Below, piece after piece: positions 35,501 through 45,470 of a stretch of 64,000 bases of DNA. The stretch lies in the NCBI RefSeq assembly GCF_949628265.1, contig NC_088789.1, positions 36,015,883-36,079,882 of the forward strand, written 5' to 3'. The DNA comes from Cloeon dipterum. Taxonomy: Eukaryota > Arthropoda > Insecta > Ephemeroptera > Baetidae. Position 1 is the first letter of the stretch. The number at the start of each line of letters is the position of its first letter. Both the position numbers and the translations under genes were made by a program. The notes under the pieces are model-generated. The model ran no database searches, was not told the origin of the DNA, and saw only the letters and a program-made list of their open reading frames with translations.

Positions 35501-38500
35501 TTATGGTTAATTTAGTAGTGTTTATCAGGAACTGCTGTTTTTCCATTTTTTTCAGTTAATAACGCTTTAAAATGTGTTATTACCTGACGACAAGAATAAT
35601 AAGATAATTAAAAAGCTCCTTCAGACAGTTAATTTTTTTAATTTAAATTCTCAAATCTGATCAGAATCTACAATATTACCTAAAGAGGCTAATGAGAAAA
35701 TTTTCAAACGGTTTAATCTATTTGGACGCGAAAACCAAAGTCATTTTCCCCAATTTTAGAGGCAAGGAAAATGTTGAATGGAAAACAGAGCGGTTGGTTG
35801 TTTATCGGCTTCGGCGGCGCGACGTAAAGGCGAGCGCGGTGTTTGCCGGCCGCGCAGTCCGTCAGTGATTCTCGACAAGTGCAGCCGAACCCTCGACACA
35901 CGCAGCCAAAATGCCCGAGACTTACGCAGGTTCGTTCCCAGATCCGTTTCCATTCAACCCTTTCTACGGTTTGTCCCTTGCATTTGAAAAAGCCCGATTC
36001 ACATCTCCGGGATTGGCTAGGAAAGGGTTATTTTTTAAAAATTCCGAGCGCATTGTGGCATCGATTTTCACGCGAAGAAGCCGCACAACTCACTCTCCTT
36101 TTTCCAATCAAATTAATACACGTACTCGCACCGATTTTTTTGCTACATGCCAATGTTTTTGCTCTGAGAATTTAGATCGAGAGGGATTTTAATTATATTT
36201 TACTCCCCTAATTTTAATTACCAAGCACAAAGTAAAAAACACGACTATTAATTTTTTTATAAAAAATATATTTTCAAAATTTCTCAGATAAAAATAAGTT
36301 AATTGCCGTGACTGATACTGTCGAAGCAATAAATAGCGCGTAATCAGCGATAAATTCCTTTGAGATGAGTTTTAGTCGAGTCAAGTGCGCGGGGAGAAAG
36401 GTTGGTTCGTGGGAGGAGAGTGAATCACTGATAGCCCAAAGCCGCGCGCTGATAAAAGTTATCGCGGCGGTAGCACGAGTGGCGCGCGCGAACAGAATAA
36501 TTTAGTCAGCGGCAATATTATCTGTGTTGCAGTCGGCGAAAAAGACATGGCCTCGAACGCGCTCACGCAAGTCAAGTCGATCGCCTTCTGGCTAAAGGTG
36601 GCCCAGCTGGTGAGTACTCGAAAAAAAAAAATCCAAAATCCCATTCGGATTATTCTTTTTATTTATCCCGCGCAGATCATCAACATCATCGTGATCGCGC
36701 TGCTCAGCGAGGGCGGCTTCATCGCCAACATTCCCAAGTGCTTCGTCGCCTTCGGCACGCCGTTCGCCTTTATCATCGTCAATACGATCCTCATCACGGG
36801 CCTGCTGCTCGAAGAGGCCCTCTCCAAGCGAATGGTCAGTGCAAAACGTTTTCTTCTATCAGAAAAGAGTTACTGCGCATGCGTAGGTCACCCCTAACGC
36901 TACTGCGCATGTATTTTACAATTAGGGAGCTACTGCGCATGCTCCGACCTCCCCGGGGCCTGCGCAGTTGGCTCCATTCAGTCTATTTCATGTCCGTCCT
37001 TGACTAATTCCTGAATTCCTTAGAGCATGGTGCTGACCGCGGGCGCAGGGTTGCTCTTCGTGACGGCCGGCGCCCTGATGATCGAGTCCTGGGTGAACTT
37101 CAAGCTCCAGAACGACCTGACGCTCGGCGCCGGGATCCTGAGCATCATCCTGTCGCTCGTCTACTTCGGCGACACAGGCTACACCTTCAAATTCGTGTGA
37201 CCCTCCCGCCCCTCCCCTCCCCTCCCTCGAAGCGGCCCCCTCCACCGCCCTTCCGTCCACAAACAATAAAACGTTCAACTGTTGAGTTTCTATAAAAAAA
37301 AACGTTCATTTTATTTCCACGAACAGAATTTGTAGGAGGTATTATCTAATCGCTGAATCGGTGCTCATCAATCCCAGACTGGCACATTCGCTGGCGTCAC
37401 CGCACTCTGGTCCTTGAGCTTATCTTTGCACTGCGTCATCCCATTTGGAAAGAATTCGTTCAATATTAGTCAACAGATTATCAGTTGTTATCGGTTTTTG
37501 ACAAAACTAATAAAGTAAAGTCCACGCCAGTAAGACAATTCATTGTTATCTTGATTTTTGTAGTTTAAACCGATTCATATAAATATAAATAATGACACAT
37601 TATATATTTATACGTGACGCATTTAAAACGACTCTGCGCCGCGGATTTAGCAGTTGGCGAGTGGGATATTTGGTGCGATCGAGTCTCGGCGCAAGTGCGT
37701 TTGCCGGGCGCGAGATAAGATAAAGCGGCGGACGGACGGGCTCGAGGGCGAGCCACCGGCAGAGACATTTATTATTATGCTCAAGGAGACGAGTTTCGGC
37801 GGCATCGAGCAGGGCCCAGCAGAGGCGGTCGCGGGGCCCAGCGCGGCCGCCGCCACCGCCGCCGTCGCCGCCGTCGAGGTGGCCCCCGTGCGGTGAGTGC
37901 GTCCACTGCCTCCAGCCACGCCCCTCCACTCTCTCATCTCGTTCGCAGGAGCAAGCCGCAGCCGCGCGTCAGCAAGCAGAGCCGCCCCTACGTCGCCTTC
38001 AAGTTCGTCGAATGCGTACGTTCAAATTTTTTATTCAAAATTGGCGCGAAAATGACGTGTTGCAGGCGTTTTGCATCGTGTGCCTGGTGGTGGGCAGGGA
38101 AAACTGGCAGGCCATGGTGATCAGGGGCAACGTGCACCTGGCTCTGCAGCCAGTCATCGCAGGGGCAACCTTCGTCGTCTACTGCCCCCTGCTGCTCATC
38201 TCGTACGCCCTCAACCGACCTCCCACGCCCTTCCTGGTCAGTCTCCAATTTTAGTTCCTCAATATTCCGGTTAAATTTAACCCCAACTCTTCTGGAAATA
38301 CTAGAAAAGGGGAGGATTTCTATGTAAGGGTGATTGAAATTCAGGTTTTCGGTCAGTGGCAATCCCCCAGTTGAATTTAAAGCTTATTTCGTGACTCTGC
38401 GCATGTGTACAGTGCAATTAACGCCACTGCGCATGAATTTTACCATTGAGAAACTACTGCGCATGTATTATTAATTTAGGAAGGTATATTTAACAGTTTG

Positions 38501-40639
38501 GAAGGTACTGCGCATGTAATGAACGATTAGGAAGCTACTGCGCATCTAATATACCGTTAGGACGCTACTGCGCGTGCTCTGGACATAAACAGCCTGCGCA
38601 GTAGTTTCCCATGCATTCTACACATGCGCAATTCACTCAAATTAGTCCGACTTGTCTCTGCGCATGCGCATGACGAATCTGAGTTTCCTAAAAATCTCGG
38701 CAGATGGCGTGCATGGCGGCATTGGGCTCTGTCTACTTTATCTTCGCGGCGATCACGACTGGGGTGTTCTGGTCGGACTTGGCGTTGCTGCTGGACGAGC
38801 TGGACGGCGCCACGCCCATCTTGGAGCTGGAGGATTTGCAGAAGCTGCTGGAGGCGACGGGGGCGGACCCCGACCCCCGGCTCGCCGCCGACCGCCTGCT
38901 GCTCTACTGCATGATCGCCACGCCCACCGCGGCCATCTTCCTCGGCGACCTGCTGCTCACCCTCAAGTACGCCATCCTGCGGCACATCCCCGCCTCCACC
39001 CTGCCCCCCTCTTTGTCCTTTTTCTGACAATAAATTTAATATATTTATTACGACACACATTTTGCTGGAATTTTTGTTTGAAACCTTTTTGAGAGATAAT
39101 TTTGCGAGTAAACAGCTTTCGGATTGCGTCAAACGTGTGTCACCTGTGCTAATCTCGGGCGTTTATCAGCGAGCGCGACAGATAAGCGGCGAATATATCG
39201 ATTCGACTCACGCATGCAGAGATGGCCGGTCGGCGGGCCACGCTGGCCGCCCTCAAGCGGCCGCTCCTCGTCGGAAAACTCGTCTTTTTGGTGCGTATTC
39301 AATCCTTTTAATGTGTTTTATCAGTTTCGGGATGTGCAGAATCTTCCAATCGCTTTTAAACCCACCAAATTTGAATTTTCTGATCCAAAATGGCGCCTTT
39401 GGGGAGTCTTCTCAGGACTTTCAAGTGTTTAAATAGGTCACGCCCCCAATTTTAAATTTCCCGCCTTCCTGGCCTACAAAAACTGAATCCTAATCGTTCC
39501 AACTGCGCAGCTTCTAAGGACTTGACGACGCATTCGCAGCCATTTTAAATTTAGCGCCAACCGCGCATGCGCACTCATCCTTTCGTGATTATTTCGATTT
39601 TTGTAAGCAGGCTCTGGTGGGCAGCGTTCTGGGCCTTCACACGCAGGTGTATCCTTGGGTGTTCGACGTTGGCGGCCACCACCACGTGCTCCTGGTGCAC
39701 GTGGCCGGCGGGGTGGCCGCCGCCCTCGCTTCAATGGCCGCCGTTGGCCACCTCTTGCTGCAGCCACTGCCGCTTCTGCTCGTAAGTTGATTCAATGCGC
39801 CATCACGAGTTCAAAAATGCAATATGGCCGACTTATTTCCATTAAAGGACCCGACGAGCCGCCATATTTAATCTTGAAATTTTGATTTTTGCTCGATTTA
39901 GGAGGCCTCTTTCGACGTGGTGAGCGCGGCGCTGCTGTCAGGTGGCGGCGGCGTGCTGCTGTCGGCGTGGGGCCAGCTGCTCAACGACAACAGCACCGTG
40001 GCGACGCACTTCGTGCTGCCCGGCGTCCACACCGTCGGCTTTCTCAACATCAACAACCTGGCCGCCGCCGGCTTTCTCGCTGTCGGCGCCGCTGTCACTG
40101 CCCTGGCGCAGGTCGTCGTCGCCCTGAGATGCCCGAGGCCCGTGTGAAAAGCCCTTTTCTCGAAAAGAGACGGACTCTTGGGAGTGTGTTGGCTCCGTTA
40201 ATGTGTGTTAAATAGTATTCAACGACCTGTATCTATTGTCAATTATTTTATTAAATTCGAAAAATTATTGTAGCACTCGATTTTAGAAAAATTTCTTCTT
40301 TCCCGATTTAAAAAAAAATATGGCGACTCTTTAACGTCTTTAATTTAAAGGTACTTGGTTTTAATTTTAATTAAACGCATGAATACAGATGATAATGTTA
40401 ATTAATTGAGAAATAATGAGGATTAATGAGGGCGATAAGTGGAGCAAACAAACAAGGCGGGTCACGCGTTCGTGGACAACTCGTGACACCGCGCGGGTGG
40501 GTGGGTGGCTGACCTTCTGCGCGGTGGCCAGGTTGATCCACAGGGTGCGCCAGGTGCGGAATTTGTTCTGCTCGCTGAACAGAAACTGCATCTCGGAGGA
40601 GCAGTAACGCGTGGACAACGGAGACTTGTAGCCCTCCAT
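32567..40639 (-). CDS. ADSL: Adenylosuccinate lyase
   Basis: This purine-synthesis enzyme splits SAICAR and adenylosuccinate, releasing fumarate; it is a cytosolic homotetramer. Nine exons (40639-40514, 35220-35017, 34959-34835, 33948-33791, 33736-33585, 33527-33310, 33136-32956, 32897-32721, 32656-32567) sum to 1431 nt, 476 aa, close to the human 484. The start [12 protein letters not shown] aligns with the conserved N-terminus; an upstream in-frame ATG exists but is less likely. Visible motifs: GATSCYV, the catalytic-His segment [11 protein letters not shown] (split by an intron), [14 protein letters not shown], and the flexible signature loop [15 protein letters not shown], where most family members have SSAMPYK. 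Intron 5 (33528-33584) uses a GC donor with an AG acceptor. Intron 1 (35221-40513) contains three plus-strand genes. Very sure of identity. Confidence 0.96.
33176..33277. repeat. Inverted repeat in ADSL intron
   Basis: TGCCGCGGAAATTTGGCCGA at 33176 returns as its reverse complement ending at 33277. This gives a 22-bp perfect stem with a loop of about 58 bases, perhaps a small foldback element. Confidence 0.6.
34029..34048. promoter_or_regulatory. Perfect 20-bp palindrome with E-box core
   Basis: CTCAGGTCACGTGACCTGAG equals its own reverse complement and has a CACGTG core. It sits in ADSL intron 3, where looser GACCTGAG-like words recur (24450-24560, 34130-34170, 60010-60060). It could be a bHLH site or simply the core of a repeat. 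Confidence 0.4.
35911..37200 (+). CDS. Small tetraspan membrane protein 1 (Snakeskin/MARVEL-like)
   Basis: Four exons (35911-35929, 36533-36609, 36676-36834, 37024-37200) give 143 aa in frame. The tiny first exon encodes MPETYA and joins to exon 2 as [17 protein letters not shown]. Four hydrophobic segments are clear, starting near [56 protein letters not shown] and [15 protein letters not shown], with very short ends. Size, topology and features such as the EGGF turn and ALMIESW resemble the insect smooth-septate-junction protein Snakeskin, but I cannot assign orthology. It is nested on the opposite strand inside ADSL intron 1. AATAAA is at 37265-37270. Confidence 0.75.
36867..36970. repeat. 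Short array of TACTGCGCATG motifs
   Basis: Three TACTGCGCATG words spaced about 30 bases apart, plus an inverted TGCGCAG, lie in intron 3 of tetraspan gene 1. They are related to the larger array at 38390-38680. Confidence 0.55.
37777..39027 (+). CDS. Small tetraspan membrane protein 2
   Basis: Four exons (37777-37892, 37949-38015, 38066-38236, 38704-39027) give 225 aa. An Ala-rich, probably cytosolic N-terminus (about 60 aa) is followed by four hydrophobic segments ([67 protein letters not shown]). The loop between segments 3 and 4 is long and acidic. The function is unknown; it shares topology with its neighbours and is nested in ADSL intron 1. AATAAA at 39029-39034 lies two bases after the stop codon. 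Confidence 0.75.
38390..38680. repeat. Degenerate array of CTACTGCGCATG motifs
   Basis: About nine words of the type (C)TACTGCGCATG occur at roughly 25-50 base spacing, often with TTAGGA between them, and end with inverted copies and a full TGCGCATGCGCA. The full form matches the NRF-1/erect wing consensus. The array fills much of the last intron of tetraspan gene 2. Confidence 0.6.
39222..40147 (+). CDS. Small tetraspan membrane protein 3
   Basis: Three exons (39222-39290, 39611-39781, 39902-40147) give 161 aa. Four hydrophobic segments are seen ([78 protein letters not shown]). The N-terminus starts [16 protein letters not shown] and the tail is very short (RCPRPV). An NNS sequon lies between segments 3 and 4. 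The function is unknown, and it is the third gene in the nested cluster. Confidence 0.72.
40148..40513. other. AT-rich tail of ADSL intron 1
   Basis: Contains the 3' UTR of tetraspan gene 3 and the donor side of ADSL intron 1. No other feature seen. Confidence 0.5.
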
Positions 40640-41712
40640 CTTCGGCTCAGAGGCGAACGACGACTGACACTCGCGGACAACACCAAGTACTGACCTCCCA
40701 AGATGAGGCAAAAGTCACTCGTGTCGCTTGTCGCAACAACAACAACACCGGCAACTCACGAGACAAGTGACCGAAAAAATGCAAGAATTGTACCGGTTTT
40801 TTTAATTAAAAATGGAAAATATTAAGAATATTTGAAGAAAATTCCTTGAAAATGGTTGAATTACAAATCACGGACAATTATTGATTGTATTTTTAAGAAA
40901 TAGACGTTAAAAATAATTGAAAATTTGAAAGGTATGCTAAATTATTTTAAAGAAAACCGGTTTCTTAATGAAAAGAGCAATCTGTGCCGGTTTTAATGAA
41001 TTCAGCTGGTAGCCAGATGGGGTTACGGCAAAGGAGTTGAGAATAATGGTTCAAAATTTTGGTTTAAAATGGTTTAAATGTTTCAAATCAATTAAAAATA
41101 AATAATTAGATACTATTTAATATTAAAATATAAAAATTAGGCGTATTTACCAGCTGATGAGCATTGAGTACCTGTCAAAGTCTTTGGCTCCTTTGATAAA
41201 CTCGCCCCGTCGATGCAGTACGCGCGGAAATCGCGGCCGCGGGAACTGGAACAAGTCGGCCTCATTGTCTGCGATGACGCAAATCTAAATTATAATCTGC
41301 TTTCTGTTTCGATAACAAGCGAGTGCAGGAGAAAAACAACTCTTCTGCTGTGCCGCCAACTCTTTATTCCACAATAAATTGACGCAGCTGATAAATTGCT
41401 ACTTTCCTCACAAGATTAATTGACGAAAAATGAAAGTGAATTTTACCATTTTTTAAAAATTAATGGCCTCGTTTTGTTCTTTTGATGGGGTTTACTATTT
41501 TGTTTTCGGAGGTGGCGAGAAAGCTAGTGATTAACGCGAACTTGTCGATTTGCTTTTTGTTGGCAGCGCGCGCACGAGGGAACAAAAGGCGGCGCTTTGT
41601 TCACCTGGCGCTGGCGGTGTGGCAAGTGGCAGCCAGGGCCCTGACTGACTGAGTCGACCGAGCGAACTGCCTCCGACCTGACGCACGCACCTTTCCTTCC
41701 TGCGACGTAGAC
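40640..41712. other. Region between ADSL and tetraspan gene 4
   Basis: ADSL promoter region, including TACCGGTTTT at 40791-40800 and two more CCGGTTT words near 40956 and 40988. A possible minus-strand exon lies at 41147-41268 (listed separately). The right part is GC-richer and should hold the promoter of the gene starting at 41713. Confidence 0.5.
41147..41268 (-). CDS. Possible orphan terminal exon
   Basis: On the minus strand, a good acceptor (CGTCATCGCAG) leads into 40 open codons that read like coding sequence, with DLFQFPRPRFPRVLHRRGEF and ending KDFDRYSMLISW, then TAA. I find no upstream exon for it; a minus-strand gene would have to overlap tetraspan gene 4. It could be the last exon of an unrecognised gene, an exon fragment, or chance. 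Confidence 0.3.
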
Positions 41713-44700
41713 ATGGCCTGCGACGCCTGGATTTCCATCAAAGTTCTCCTTTTCGTGAGTACTTGCCTTTTCTTATTTATTTATTTATTTATTTACATTC
41801 TTCGAACTGTTTTATATTTTTATTTAATAAGTAAATTCCCCAAAACTGAATTGTTTATTTTAAAATAATGCTGTTTGGATTTTTCAAACACAAACTTCTT
41901 TAACTGCAGATATTTATTTATTTTTTATTTTATTTTGCAGGCTTAAATACATTTCTTGCTGGTTTTTTTTTAGAAAAAAAGAGAGAAACGATCTAATTAA
42001 GAGCCTTGCGCGCGCGCGTGTGTAAAAATGAGGGCCATTCGGAGAGAAAAATGTGGCAAGTTTCCCACGGCGAGCAGGCGGACAAAGAGCACTTGTTTGT
42101 GTGCAATTTGTGCGACGAGGCCGGAATATTCTGCTTTCTGTCTCACCTTTCGCCGCAAAAGGGTAGATTAGATAAGCCAGGGCTGCTATCGCGCGCGCGC
42201 GGCCCACTTTTCCGCTCGCTCTTCCGCCTTTCGCCGACCTGGCAGCCCCGAAAACGGTTATTTTCCCGTTTTTCTTCTGGCACACTTATTTTATCGACCG
42301 GAAAAATATAAATAAATATTTAAAAGAAATTTCTGGGGATTGAATTTATTTATTTATTATTATTAAAATGCATGCTGAATTTGTAATTATTTCGCTCGCA
42401 GATCATGAGCGTGGTGTGCATGCTGGTGAAGAAGGTGACGGACTACGACGCGAGCCGGCTGTTTTTCCTGCTGGAGAAGCTGTCGTACGAGTGGCCGCTG
42501 CTGACCAACGTCACCTGGGACGAGCACGGCGCCGCCTTCGTCGACATCACCTTCGGCGGCTTCATCATCATCACCGCTGGACTCGTCGTCGCCGCCGCTG
42601 CGGGAGAGCTGCGCCGAAAAAGCGCAATGGTTCGCAAATTTTCCTTTTTATAAATAGCTAACAAATAATTAAATGTTGCTGCCTGGGAATTTATCAAAAA
42701 AATTAATATTAGTAAAAAACCTGTAATTAAATTTTTATAATTATTAAATTGTGCTCCTGACGAGTGGAAAACCGATTTGTTTGTTCCAATCAGCAGCTAA
42801 AGAGTTGGCCAGGCGATATTTAATTGCAGAAACACTCCGAATGTGGATTTAAACAGATTTAATTGCGCGCAAAACGGAGAAAATAGCAAAGATTCTTTGC
42901 TCGACGCTGATTGGCTGGACGCAACGCGCGTGACAGCAGCTGCCGCGTAGTTTCAATGTGTGAGCGTTGCTAGGTAACCGCGACATCTGTTATTCTGTTG
43001 ACATGCGCAATGCGTTCAGCCAATCAGCGTTGAGGATGATTCCAGCAAAGAATTATTCTTTATGCGCTTTCTTCAGTTAAAAATTCTTTGCCCAAAAAAT
43101 ACTCGGCGCTGATTGGCTGGCGCATCACGATTGTCAACTGTTCTCACGGTTGCCTCTCAAATTGCGCGGGAGCGTTTTGCGTCAGCCAATCAGCGTCGAG
43201 GATTCTGCTCTCAAAGAATTCTTGCTGCTTCCTTTGATTTCATTGCTTTTATTTGCAATTAAATCCACTTTTAATGCCTTTTTACTGTTCAAAATCGAAT
43301 AACAAACTCTTTAGCTGCAAATATACGCCATTGTTAAAAGTTTTTCTTTGATTTCTCAGTGATTCATAGACAAAAAATCAGGGTTTAGAGGAAGTATAGG
43401 AAAAAAATCGTTTATTATTAATTTTAATTCACTATTATTTCGTGATTTTCAGGAAACTTTCTTTTTATTTGTTGGTGCTTTGATGTTCGGCGCCGCCGGG
43501 GCGCTGATCCTGGCGTCGATCGACCAGATTCCGCACCAGCTGATTGGACACGCGGCGGGACTGGGCGTGATCGCGCTGCTCACGGCGCTGCTCTTCCTCG
43601 CCGACCTGCTGCTGGCGTCGCGCAGACGCAAACGGGCGCCGCTCCTCCGCAGGGCCGTCGCCGCCACGCAGACCACGTTCTCGCCGCCGCCTTACCCCCC
43701 GGAGCCCATGTTCGCCTCGCATGCGCCCCCAAAAACCGTTTACAGGTGAGATTTTCCATCAAAATGTTCTATTTTTAGTCATTACTAGGAGAGGTTTGTT
43801 TGGTTGTGACTGACCTAATGGGATTTTATTGTAAATTATTAGCAGTTTAGGCAGATATTTTTGAGCTAATTTATCACATTTCGCCAGTTTTGAGGTTAGG
43901 ACAGGCAGAAATGTACAATTAAACGCGTATTTATTTTGTTATTTGCCATGTTTATTATTATTTAATTTTTGCAAGAATAAACAATATTGGATAGTATTTT
44001 ATGTATTTTTTTTTATTTAGAGGAGCACCACAAAACGATACCTGCTGTTATAGTCTGTTTCGCACGTGACAAAAGCATGCTCGCAAAATTCTTCTCGCGA
44101 TACCTCCTACCGTCTTCTGCTGACTGGATACAAAATAGTCAATATTTAATTTAACGGCAAGCCTGTTTAGCGTTAAAATCGGCTTTTAATACCGGGTTCG
44201 CATGCAACAAAAGGAGGTACGCAGAATTGTTCTTTTCTTACCTTCTGCCGTCTTCTGCTCACTGGATACAAAATGGTCATTATTTAATTTAGCTTCAAGC
44301 GAGAATATGCAGCGTTAAAATCGGCATTTTTTACGCGGTTCGCATGCGACAGACGGAGGTACACAGAATGCATCTTTTGATACCTTCTACCGTCTTCTGT
44401 TGACTGGATACAAAATGGTCAACTTTTAATTTAACGTAAAGCTACGTATCCTAGCGATAAAATCGGGTTTTAGTACGCGGTCTGCATGCGATGGTAGGAG
44501 GTATCTTAAGGAGAATTCTGCGTACCTCTTTTCGTTGCCTGCTAACCTGATACGAATGAGCCATTTTAACGCTTTTTACGTAGCAAAATACGCATTTTGT
44601 ATTAGGACAGCAGGCTATAGCAGGAGGTATATCTTTGTCGCTGAACAAACTAGGAGATTTGATTATTCTGTTTGGTGGATCAGCTGTTTTGGTAAATAAA

Positions 44701-45336
44701 ACAAATAATTACATCCGCTAGAAATAGTCGTAAATTTTATTTGTAAAGAGAGTTACAAGAAATAAATTAATGTACATCTCTGAAGTCAAAAATTCAGTTA
44801 CATAAGAGTGATTTTGGCGCCATCGCTTGGTGGTAAATAATTGCTTTTAACTAGAGAACAGGGAAACATAAGAACTTTTAGAACTTGCACTCACACACAC
44901 ATTCAAATTTACCGCAAATTTTCGTCGGAATGCCAAAAAGAAAAAGAAAATCCCGCCTTTTCCGCGACACCAGCGCCAAAGCTTTGAATCACTTTTTGTG
45001 CTTCGCAGGGTGAACTCGATGGACCCGATGGCCGAGCAGACGCGTCCCAAGTGGCTGGAGAGCGGCGGCGGGGGCCGGGATGCAGGCTGGGGGCCGTCGA
45101 GGGGCGGCTACGTGATGCGGACGGCGCAGGGCTGGCCCAAGGGCGGCCACAGCGGCGGCGTCGAGGGCGGCCGCGGCCTCGACACGGCCGACGCTGGCGA
45201 CTCGGAGATGGAATTCGAGCCGACGGCGCACCTCGACATCCGCACCGAGGGCCCCAAGGCGCAGGTCATCAACACGCACGTGCTGCACAAGTGGCTGCGC
45301 AGGCAGCGCCGCCACGAACACCTTCCCGCCGCCTAG
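41713..45336 (+). CDS. Tetraspan membrane protein 4 with long C-terminal tail
   Basis: Four exons (41713-41754, 42402-42629, 43453-43745, 45009-45336) give 296 aa. Hydrophobic segments lie near ISIKVLLFIMSVVCMLV, DITFGGFIIITAGLVVAAAA, FFLFVGALMFGAAGALILAS and GLGVIALLTALLFLADLLLA. They are followed by a basic stop-transfer RRRKR and a tail of about 150 residues carrying PPPY (~168-171), a PPxY motif that could bind WW domains, Gly-rich stretches and a C-terminal QVINTHVLHKWLRRQRR. Introns 2 and 3 carry foldback elements and a satellite-like array. AATAAA is at 45402-45407; the convergent ANAPC7 stop is only 135 bases away, so 3' UTRs may overlap. The function is unknown. Confidence 0.75.
41770..41800. 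repeat. (TTTA)n microsatellite
   Basis: A short tetranucleotide run in intron 1 of tetraspan gene 4. Confidence 0.7.
42886..43060. mobile_element. Foldback (MITE-like) element with CCAAT arms, copy 1
   Basis: The left arm ATTCTTTGCTCGACGCTGAT-TGGCTGGACGCAACGCGC is mirrored by GCAATGCGTTCAGCCAATCA-GCGTTGAGG...GCAAAGAAT. Two related elements lie at 43080-43222 and 48250-48390. No coding capacity; it is probably a non-autonomous inverted-repeat element. Confidence 0.6.
43080..43222. mobile_element. Foldback (MITE-like) element with CCAAT arms, copy 2
   Basis: Arms: AATTCTTTG...CGGCGCTGATTGGCTG and GTCAGCCAATCAGCGTCG...CAAAGAATT. It lies directly beside copy 1 in the same intron. Confidence 0.6.
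44095..44660. repeat. Tandem repeat, ~140-bp unit, about four copies
   Basis: Units begin at about 44100, 44239, 44381 and 44522. Each has TACCTxCTxCCGTCTTCTG, ACTGGATACAAAATGGTCA, a GCGTTAAAATCGGC-like core and a TTCGCATGC...GGAGGTA end. The start TACCTCC and end GGAGGTA are complementary, so each unit can fold and may derive from a short inverted-repeat element that amplified in tandem. The fourth unit is the most diverged. Confidence 0.7.
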
Positions 45337-45470
45337 AGCAGCCACGCCCCCTCACACGCCCCCACCACAGCTGCCATTTTTACACTGTAATAAGTCTTTT
45401 CAATAAAACAGAGATTCTAACTTATTTCCATCGCGCTTTCTTCACTTTTGCGTCCAAGTGTAAATCGAAT

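Noticed and set aside
38390-38680. Spaced repeats that could suggest a CRISPR array
   Set aside because: Eukaryotic intron; repeats are short, degenerate and irregularly spaced, with no cas genes.
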